Positions 54,443-64,000 of a stretch of DNA of 64,000 nucleotides are shown in pieces. The translations under genes and the position numbers were made by a program. Position 1 is the stretch's first letter; every line of letters starts with the position of its first letter. The DNA is taken from contig JBAMDO010000086.1 of NCBI GenBank assembly GCA_037074765.1, positions 162,488-226,487 on the forward strand. Reading direction: 5' to 3'. The notes below the pieces were generated by a model, which was not told where the DNA came from, searched no databases, and saw only the letters and a program-made list of their open reading frames with translations. The DNA comes from Mansonella perstans (taxonomy: Eukaryota; Nematoda; Chromadorea; Rhabditida; Onchocercidae).

Positions 54443-57400
54443 ATGGAAAGCCTGTGGTTAATTATTATTCTGTTAGCATTTCCTAACATAACTAATTCTG
54501 CAAAAAGCAAAAAATCGGTAATTACATCACTGCGTGCAAAATGGTCGCAAACATCATTTATTGCTGAAGCCAGGTATGCTGTAAATAAAAAAAATGCAAT
54601 TCAATCATTTTTCATACAATCAATATAGTCGCATAATTTTAAGAAATTAAAAAATGTATGTTATATTTTTTTTTCTCTCTTATATACTGTAATTTACAGC
54701 GAGTTTATGGCTCTAGAAAATGACAATTTATTCTGGTCTTATATAGATGAAATTGTTGAGAAACTCAATGTTGAAGAATGGCATACATGTAAGTTGTTGA
54801 ATGTTTAAATAATTCTATAAGACAGATACACAGATAAGCTGATAAATTTTGTAATCAAAGTGTTACATTTGTTTGCAGCCAAATTCAAGTTCCTGGACAG
54901 TAATAATAGTTTTTGCAATTCAAATATCAATTTCTAAATAGAGTTCGTGTAAATCCATTGCATGTAAAGCATTAATGTTTGATAAGTTTTAGAAATGATT
55001 TTTGATTTATGAAGTTTTCTATCTACGATTTGAAAACTTAAGTTTCAGACAGCGATGCTAAACAGTATGATTTAGCTGTACGATTAGCAGGCTATTTGTT
55101 GCAGGAGACTCGTGTGAATCTTTTAAAATTTGCTTTATCTTTACGAGCACATTCGCCAACCGTATTACTTTTTCAGAGGGTTAGAATTTTCTATATTTAA
55201 ATTTTTGAGAAATTTGTATATTGTGGTAACAATGCTGTAATGTTACCCCTTGAAAAAATCGCAGAAAAGTCATATTAACCTTAACTCCTTTGTCACTCAC
55301 ATTATGCACGCCTCTTTTTTCCATTTGAAAGTTCAGATTATCAGCTATTGCGAGGAAATAGCGAGAAAGAAAACTTTTTTTTTTTAATTCTTCGCATATT
55401 TAACAAGACATTTTTCTGCTTGTTTTAGTTAGGTGAGGACAGGAAGAAATCATGTGCTGCCTTTGCTGATGTTCATGGTACTTTGACATGTGATGTAAAT
55501 GATTTGGGGAAACTTATCGAAGATGTTAGGTACTTTTTTTTTTAATGCATTGCAGGTTGGTTATAGTACCTCTATGTTCCATTTTATTTGTGTGTTTGGC
55601 ACCTCTATGTTCCATTTTATTCGTGTGTTTTCAGGGATGCTGCGCCAACAGTATATTCTATTGATCATGTATTTCCAGCAACTAAAGAGCATAATGTTAC
55701 CTTAATTGTATATGGTGAATTGGCCACTGCATCGTGGCGAAAATTTCACTTAGCTGCAAAAGCATTATCGAGAAGTGGCAAAGTCAAATATGTTCTTCGG
55801 CATTTTGTTAAAGTAATTACTTCAATCAGTACTTGAATTATTGCTTAAGTAGTAGCTCTACTTTCTATACATGTGATAACTGGTAATATTTAGTAGAGTT
55901 CTTTGCATCATTTATTACTAAAAAAGAATTTGTTGTGCAAGCCTTGCGTAGAAGGTCAAAAAACTTTAGGATGTTCGGGACGATAAGCTTTTGTTGTCAG
56001 GTTATGGTGTTGAATTAGCTGTCAAAAGTACGGAATACAAGGCAGTTGATGATAGCAATGCTGTAACTGGTCAGTTAAGGATTTTTTCATAAATTGTGTT
56101 TTATTTTTTGTGAACTGGGTTCAATTTATAATCTATTCCTTAGTGAGTTCCAGAAGTAAAATTTTTGCAGATAAAGTTGCAGCTGAAGAAAATTCAGAAG
56201 AATATGCTGATAGCGAAGAAGATAACTATGGATTCAATTTCAATACATTGCGGTAGATGTTATACCTTTTCATCTTTGAAAACTTTTCAAAATTTGTTTC
56301 ATAGAAAGCATGTTCCATATACGTATTTTTTCATTAATTTTACAGTTTAATTTGCTGGGCTGAGAAAGAAGACCTATGAAAAACGCTGTTAATTAAATAC
56401 TTGCAAATGGTGTTGATGGCGCATTTTTTTAATGTTGTTTTATGAGTAGCACTGGAAATTATAAATGAGTAGAGATTCAGTAACGTCTCTGAGCTTTCTC
56501 AGCCAGAATCAAATAAGTGGGGAAATAGAGATGAATATCAGATTCATTTGCAGCAGGTTGCATGATGATTTAAAAGAATCGATTGAACAGTTTCGGTTGC
56601 ATTTGCTCGAACGTGATGAGCTTACTCCGCTGAAAGTATGGCAGGTGCAGGAACTTAGCTACCAAGCCGCTCAAAGAATTATTCAGGCTGGTTCGCAGAA
56701 AGCCATTAATATCATGACGGATTCAAGCCAAAACTTCCCACTTTCTGCTAGGTCACTGTCACGGCAAATAGTCCGGAAGGAATTCATAACTGAGGTGATT
56801 TCAATGATTTTTTATTTCCAAGAAATCAAATTTTTTGCATATTATCGCCTTTTGCATCCATGCCTCGTATGCTAAGGATTTTCCTGTTAATTGCTGAAAA
56901 AGTTATCGTTAGTTATCGCTAGTTCATGTTATGAAAAAAAATTGCAGGTCAGTGCAAATCAGGAACAATTAGTGGAGTACGGCGTGTCGGAAGGTGAATC
57001 CATTTTTTTGATCAATGGTATCATGGTAGATGTTGATGCCCTGGATGTGTTCCAAGTGCTTGATATATTGAAAAAGGAAGAAAAATTGGCAAATGGATTT
57101 TTTCGTATGGGAATTAAGGTTAATAGGTTTTGATGTAGTTTAACTGTTATTAAATTGCATTATTCAAATACTATTTAGTGGTATTCACTTAAGATTATAT
57201 ATTTTGTAACACCTTCATTTCTGATCGAATGCGGATTTAACGATATGCAAGTATTTAATGATATAAAGCAGCTGAATTACTTCTGTCAGTTTTTTTCAAT
57301 GGTTTTTGTTGATTGTGAAGTATGTTATTCTAGAGTGAATATCTTTCCATGCTAAAGGACCTCGAATTAAGCAATGAACATGTATCATATGCACTGGATT

Positions 57401-60400
57401 TCAGACCGGCATCTCCGGAGGTAAGATGGATAGTTAATTCTTGCAGTTCTCAAAATATACTTAAATCTCATATGTAAAAATAAAAGTTAGACGATCAACA
57501 ATTCTGTAATTTAATGAAGTCTGAAAGTCGACACATCTGTTTATTCCATTTCAATTTCTAAGTAATTTGTGGCCTAAGTCACCGAAAAATTGACGAGGGT
57601 ATATCCGTTTCAGTATCTAAATAATTTGGATACCGATAAACAATACCGGCAATGGGCAAATAGTGTGAGTTTGCTATTGCAACCCTACTTTCCTGGAATG
57701 CTTCGACCAATTGCTAGGAATTTATTTACATTGGTAATTTTTATGATCAGTGACTTTTTATTTTTTGTTTCTAGAATTGATAATGGAAATACTATAGCAA
57801 TGTCTCTGTACAAAGGAGGACCAAAAAATGGTGTATTTTGCTTAAGGTCATTTTTAATTTCAAATTTGTAAATTACTGCATTTGTTTACTTTGGCAAATA
57901 CAAAACGAATTTGCAGGGATACCGGTGTATCGATGATGTTTTGCTCATTGAAATGCATTTGTCTAATAATTATTCTTATAATGATGAACGTAAAACTCAT
58001 TTATATTTTTAAGAATTGTTAACTAATTAAGTCATCCATAGTTTTTCTTTTCAGATATTTGTTGTTGATCCGTCTCAAAGAGAAACTCGAGATTTATTAC
58101 AATATGCGCTGCGTTTTTATGCTCATGAAATACCTATTAGGTATTTTCTTTAATTTTATAATTCCTAAAAATTGAATTTCATTTAGTGTCGTGCATATCT
58201 GCAAAGTCATACATGACGTAGCAGATAGGAATACCCTAGAAAATTGATGATTTGTTTTCACCAATATTGCGGACCGTTCTCTATTATACTGATAGAATTT
58301 TGGAGACGATAAGATTGCTTCCGTTATGTTAGAAGTCTAATTATACACAAATATTCGCAAAAGAAATTGAAAATGATGGCAAAAATTTTTATACTGTGCT
58401 GTATGCATCCTATGTTCTTTTTAGACTTGGGTTTGTTTTCATAGCCAACGATGAAAAAGAAATAACTGGTTTTGATGATGCTTCCGTCGCCATGCTGGAT
58501 TTGTATAATTTTGTCAAAATAAATAATGGTATTCAAAAGGCATTGGATGTCTTAATTGAGGTCAAACATTATCAAGCTTTTTTTTTTTACCGCAAATTCT
58601 TGCTTTCCTTATTTTTTGTATCAGTCCATCCGTTGAGAAACCTCATCCTTCTCTCTTTGCTATATTCCCTTTTAAATCATACGTATGCTAGCAACTTTTC
58701 CGGCCTTTCACTCATCTCGTTGTTATTCATTTGGGAGTGCAAATGTTCAGGACTATTATAGCAGTGGTGCAAAATTTTAAGTGCAATTATTTTGGTTAAA
58801 AAGTCGAATTGGAGTGAATGAAAGAGTGAAGAAATTTTATGTTTCTAGGTTCTAAATGTAAAGGAAGAGGCTGTATCTCCAAAGGATGTCTTGTCATATT
58901 TCCAAACAAAATATCCTAAACATGATCCAAATGACGTCTTTGGTAGTAATTCTGACTATGATAATGGACGTGCAGCTGGTCATAAATTTCTTCACGACAG
59001 TGGACTTGGTTTAACTCCGAAAGTGCTGCTGAATGGTATTGTTCTGGACGATTCTGGCGTAAGCTTAATTCTTTGATTTCATTTTAACTGGTGAACTGGT
59101 ATTCGATTTTTGAATTCTTTTTCGTAGGAGTATTTTTTAAAACTTTTTTGACTTTTTTTTTAAAGCACTTCTTTTGTCAATTACTGTTGGTTGCTTTGAT
59201 CTCGGTTCCCTCCATGGTTGTATCTCTGGCTTTATACTCGACAGATTTAGGGCACTTGAATCTCTTCACAGGTTATCGCGTTGATCCATTTATGTAGAGG
59301 TATTGATTAAGCAGTGGTGTTGTATGTTGAAATCTATTTACAACTGAAGATCTCACATGCAGTCATTTCTAACATCCGCAAAAATGACTGTACTAAAATT
59401 TTTGCCTAAAATTTTATTTCAAAATTTTGAACTGTAATAAATTAATAAGAAAGTAGAATCCATATATTCTGCATTGCTCTATCCTGAAAGGATTTTTTGT
59501 AGATTACAGCGGATCATTTTGAAGAAACAGTAATGATGGAAATAATGCGTGCCACATCGCGTTTGCAAAAGGCAGTAATGGAAAAGAAACTAAAAGATCA
59601 AGATAATGTGATGAATTGGATACTTTCTCAGGTCTGCGTCAAATGATGTTTCAGGAATTTAGTCTTTCTTTCAGTTTTAAGATGCGGAATATTTTTAATT
59701 TCAGTTGAGTTGAATGAGCTTGACGATTTTCTCTTATAATGATTAATTGTGTGGGTGATATTCACAGAGGTCTTAAAAGCTGTTATAAGATTTTCAACGC
59801 AATTAATTGGATATATATATTATGATAGATATACATTTGTTGCAGCACCAATATTTTTCACTTTTTATTGCATGTTCATTAATTTTGTTAATATAGCCGG
59901 AAGTTATGCCACGAATCAACAAGCGTATTTTGGATTCACCGTTATCACCTGATGCAAAGTATCTTGATTTAACCTCTGTCAAAAAATGCTCAAAAGTATC
60001 ACCTAGACAATACCACAAATTACCACCCGAGGAACATAATCAATGTATGCTGGAAGGAATGCGATACATCACGAGGACAGGTAAACATTCTTTGACGATT
60101 ATTGTTGTTCGCTAGTTCTTATTTCACATCTCAGGCCTGTAATGTGTGTTCCTAGGGCTTTGCAAATTTCATTTTCTTAATGATAACCTACAATTTTTAA
60201 TGCATATGTTAATAAAGATAATTACTGGAAAGCTGTAATCACTTGTTTATGAGCACAACAACATGGAAATGTTCATTGTTTGCAGTTATTATTTCAATTA
60301 GTCCGTGTTTTTTCCGTTTTTTTATTTGAAAACAGCGAAAACTTGATCTCCGTTATTTCAGAGGAAATGAAAACCCATTTCTCTACTGTTTGGATAGTGA

Positions 60401-63400
60401 CCGATTTGGAAACTGCTGAAGGGCGACTCTTGGCTTATAATGCACTCAAACATCTGAAACGTTCTTATACTATGCGTATTGCTATCATCAATAATCCTAA
60501 AGATGTAAGTTTTTCTGTCAATATAAGTTTGATATCACATGGAAGAAAAAAAAAAAAAATGTAAAAATGTGGTTCTTTGAGTCATATGTCTAAAAAGAAA
60601 TTATGAAAGATATTGAAGATTGAAGCAGCAACCACTTCTGGCAGCATAACGATGCTTGTGAATATCGCATTTCGTGTACTTTTACCAAGGCAAATGAAAT
60701 CTTTTGTAACAAAGCTTGTGAAAGAAGAAATTGTATCGAAACTGCTAAATAAACAAACTACATTGGATGACATAGCTGTTAATGTTTGTTTTTTTCCTAA
60801 AAGTATATTTGTATCCAAATATATAATTGTTCCGCAAGTAGTTTTACAAAGAAGAATTATAGGTTTTATGCACTTATGAAATTCACTTATGATATGCGCA
60901 GTTTTCGGAAGCTGCTTACTATACTTAAATGATCTGCTAAATAATACGACCAAATTTTTATATTAAAAGAAGTAAATTTCGGATCTTACAATCTGAGAGT
61001 ATGATTGTTGTTCTTATTTACGAATTCTATTATAAATATGCAAATCTCTATTATAGGATATGAATATGACATTTTTTTACAAGGAATCGAAACAGATAAA
61101 TAGTGATAAAATAATCGGAGATTCGAAGTATTCAAAACGTATTCTTGGTTTGAAACCAGGACATTTGGCATTGGTAGTTAATGGCTTAATTATTGGACCA
61201 CTTGACAATGGGGAAGTTTTGGATGTTGCGGATATGGAGCTAATTGACAGATTTATTTTGCTTCGCGGTGGCAAGGTATGGGATCTCTGGTTGTTCAACA
61301 AAATTTGATATTTTTTCGAATATGTTAACTTACACCGGATTCGGACCTAGAACCTTTCCACATTATAAAGTTTATGTAGACGGGGATCTCCGATTCTTTG
61401 ATAATCTTATGGTTTTTCTTAATTTAATCGAAGTAGAGCATGAAAATTTTGAATTTAAGATAACGGTTTTTAATTTGAAGGTTATTGGAGACTATATGGA
61501 GAAATGGAAAATAAGAACGAGAAATGGGGAATCATCAGATATGGTTGCACGCAGCATGGCTTTAATCGGAAATGTTGGTGTCACTAAAAAACGACGATTT
61601 ATTCCACTTCCAGGAGATAAAGAGAGGTATATCACTGGAATTTTTTGAGTTTCTCAGTCATAAAAAGCTAATCGTAGTGATTCGAAACAGTCAATACTGA
61701 CAAATGGTTAGTTATAGAAGTTCAAATCAGTTAATTCCATTGTGTGGCAATTTACGAGACTTTATTTATTAATTAATCACTTGGAGATTAACTATATATA
61801 ATAATTTTACTCTTGACATTGCTGCTGTTTTCTCACATCCAAAATTTCATTTTTTTTTAACCTTATATTTTATAGTGTCTTGACAATCGCTGGCAATAGC
61901 GAAGAAGGCGTAATTTTGGCGCTGTGTATTGTTGACCCATTATCTACTCAAGCCCAACGACTTGGCCATTTGCTAACTGTTATACAAAAAGTTGTTAATG
62001 TAGAGGTGAAATTAGTAATGAATCCCAAGGCTAAACTTAGCGAACTTCCACTGAAGAGGTGAATTTCTATTTTATGATATACATGTACTGTAAATTTCTT
62101 TGGAACTAGATAAAGTTTTGGCAGTACCATTAAGAATTGACAGATAGCATTATTACAGGTTTACTAGTTAAAGCCCTTCATGAGCTTTGCCAGACCTCAA
62201 GAGTGTTCCTTGTGATTACCTTCTTTATGATTACCTACATAATTTTTGGTGTTATTTTAATTTGCAATTTGCAATGTAGTTTCGTTGTTAGTTCCGCTGA
62301 CCAGATATTTCGTTATTATGGGATTATGAATAACCAATTTCTAACTATAAATTTGCAGGTTTTATCGTCTGGTGTTGCAACCAACAGTGATGTTCGATGA
62401 TTCGGGGCGCATTGATGATGCTGCGTATGAAGCACGCTTTACAGCGTTGCCAAATAAGCAGCTGCTTACTCTTGCGGTTATTCCACCAGATGCTTGGATG
62501 GTTCAGTCAGTATATGCCATTTATGACCTGGACAATATTAAGCTGGAAAATGTACGTAGCGTGATTTTTTTAGTCTCTTGCGAAGTCTTGCGTGGTCATA
62601 TAACATGTTACATGTTTCTATTTGCATATTTGCATCATCCGTCATAAGCATTACAAACGATTTCAGCTTTATCATATGTTATGTAATATGTTGTAAAAGA
62701 TCGAATCGGATTGCTTGTTTTAAAAAAAGGCTTTTCAGGTAGCAGGAAATGTGCTTGCTAAGTTTGAGCTTGAGCATATCCTTCTGGAAGGTCACTGCTT
62801 TGACGATATGACTGGATCACCTCCCCGTGGTCTGCAATTTATTTTAGGCACATTAGCAAATCCGAATCATTATGACACAATTGTTATGGCTAATTTGGTA
62901 AGCAGAATTTTAGTTTTTTGAAAACGCATCAGAATTGTATTTGCTAATTGGGATATGTTAAGTTTCCCTTAATATTCACTTAAAGGAACACAAAAAGAGA
63001 GCAATGTTTGCAGTATGATTGATTTGGATTTCCATTTTCCAGAATGTTTTGATGATTTAAATTTCACTTATTTATTTTATTTTTATCACTTTTATTCTCT
63101 TTTAAGTATCGCTTCCATTTGCACTTATTAAATTGGCTTTTAGGGCTATTTCCAATTAAAAGCTAACCCGGGCGCTTGGATATTAAATCTTCGTGATGGT
63201 AAATCAAAAGATATTTACAATATTGTGAGGTAAGTGAACCACTATTTAATGTTAATTTTTGTGTTTGAAATTTTTTTTTATTTGAAAACATGTCTGTTGA
63301 TAGCGATAGTATGTTAATCTAATAATAGAAAATTTTAAGCCGCATAAATGATTCTGCTCTTAAAAAAATCTTTTTCAGTAAGCAAATTTAGATATAATTT

Positions 63401-64000
63401 TAAAATGTAAGCAAGTCAGACTAGTTTGTTATATTCAGTGGAGGAGCAACGAGCTGCAGTTTATTTGTACTTATAACCTGGTTAGTTACGAAGCAAGTTG
63501 ATTTATTATGGATGAATTATTTGATGACATGAAATTATTACAGCCATGTAAATACGGAATCAGAAGATGAAAATGGAGTAAATGTATTGATCGATTCATT
63601 CAGTGGTCGAACAATTCGTATCCGTGTTGCCAAAAAAAAGGGAAGAGAAAAGGAAAATTTGTTGAATGAGGGGAAATCAGAAGGAGAGAGCGAGGACCAT
63701 TCCGTTTGGAGCAGCTTTTCGACGACGTAAGTTGTACATAAATTTAGAAATTATATCGAAGAATTTTAATAAATTTCTGGACTTTTTTTAAAGACATCTT
63801 TTTATCAGGAATCATTTTGATGATGTCTGTGAGAAAATGTTTGGCTTAAGAATTAGCTCGCTATCGTACTCTTAATCTAAAATCGTTTAATTAGGTTTAA
63901 TGTCTCAAATTTACCAACAACTTATTCTTACAAATTTTGCTTTTCAGAAGTACTGGTGGTGAAAAATATGATGCGATTAATATATTTTCGTTGGCATCGG
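54443..64000 (+). CDS. uggt-1: UDP-glucose:glycoprotein glucosyltransferase (UGGT), 3' part beyond the window
   Basis: Twenty-six exons begin here: 54443-54573, 54700-54788, 55049-55179, 55429-55529, 55635-55812, 55970-56069, 56171-56252, 56554-56794, 56948-57118, 57334-57420, 57614-57733, 58055-58140, 58425-58560, 58849-59058, 59503-59631, 59897-60080, 60362-60504, 60619-60783, 61057-61275, 61481-61626, 61876-62058, 62359-62551, 62739-62897, 63144-63229, 63544-63726, 63948 to the edge; about 1235 codons. UGGT is the ER folding sensor that re-glucosylates misfolded glycoproteins for the calnexin cycle. Seen: an N-terminal signal peptide (hydrophobic residues about 4-14); LSGYGVELAVKSTEYKA; LKVWQVQELSYQAAQRI; SQNFP; thioredoxin-like repeats with FVVDPSQRET; PRINKRIL; VVNGLIIGPLDNGE; the beta-sandwich segment PPDAWMVQSVYAIYDLDNI, ILLEGHCFD and PPRGLQF; then GYFQLKANPGAW. 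The sequence stops at INIFSLAS, where the GT24 catalytic domain starts, so the DxD site is outside. Acceptor TTTTAG at 54430-54435 just before the ATG may be a trans-splice site. Symbol by analogy. Confidence 0.97.
55568..55630 (+). repeat. 33-bp-period tandem duplication at an intron 3' end in UGGT
   Basis: Two 30-base copies (ACCTCTATGTTCCATTTTAT then T(T/C)GTGTGTTT) separated by three bases. The second copy runs straight into the TTTCAG acceptor of the exon at 55635, so the pyrimidine-rich tract was duplicated. Confidence 0.9.

Noticed and set aside
60582..60953. 123-codon minus-strand frame
   Set aside because: Antisense to the UGGT exon 60619-60783; the plus-strand reading matches UGGT.
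61276..61480. Open frame continuing upstream of the UGGT exon at 61481 (134 codons in all)
   Set aside because: The splice 61275/61481 gives GGKVIGDYMEKWK, matching the family, and the upstream part has no UGGT counterpart; it is an intron open by chance.

Overview
The window is AT-rich eukaryotic DNA with many short introns (mostly 150-700 bases), strong pyrimidine-rich TTTCAG-type acceptors and little repeat DNA. The gene content, the intron style and a decayed BEL/Pao element whose Gag resembles those I recall from filarial genomes point to a nematode, most likely a filarial or other spirurid worm. The genus is inference. All exon borders were set by eye from reading frame, splice signals, intron phase and remembered family sequence.

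Every well-supported gene is on the plus strand. Left third: a sparse region (1-6.8 kb) with one small ORF, a 124-bp direct repeat pair and a 219-bp hAT-type MITE; a five-exon GPR21/GPR52-like receptor (6.8-9.7 kb); a decayed BEL/Pao retrotransposon (10.9-12.7 kb); a six-exon 4E-homologous protein, 4EHP (13.9-16.0 kb). Middle: a tail-anchored cytochrome b5 (21.3-22.0 kb), phosphatidylinositol 4-kinase beta (25.4-32.7 kb), a POLD3-like DNA polymerase delta subunit ending in a PIP box (34.1-37.7 kb) and folylpolyglutamate synthase (39.7-44.7 kb). Right: an unrecognised multi-exon gene (47.0-50.7 kb) and UDP-glucose:glycoprotein glucosyltransferase, UGGT (54.4 kb to the edge), which is cut exactly where its glucosyltransferase domain begins.

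The genes form no pathway cluster: translation repression, lipid kinase signalling, DNA replication, folate metabolism and ER glycoprotein quality control sit side by side, separated by 1.4-5 kb. There is no sign of an operon, since the gaps are much longer than the roughly 100 bases typical of nematode operons.

The points most worth a second look are the unrecognised gene at 47-50.7 kb, which has an exon without a usable donor; the hAT MITE whose two ends differ mostly by transitions; two coding-looking stretches whose strand or gene is unclear (33.9-34.0 kb and 53.3-53.5 kb); a predicted 12-base microexon in folylpolyglutamate synthase; and the direct repeat pair near 1.25-1.61 kb. I found no CRISPR array, tRNA or rRNA gene and no convincing bacterial or viral insertion.
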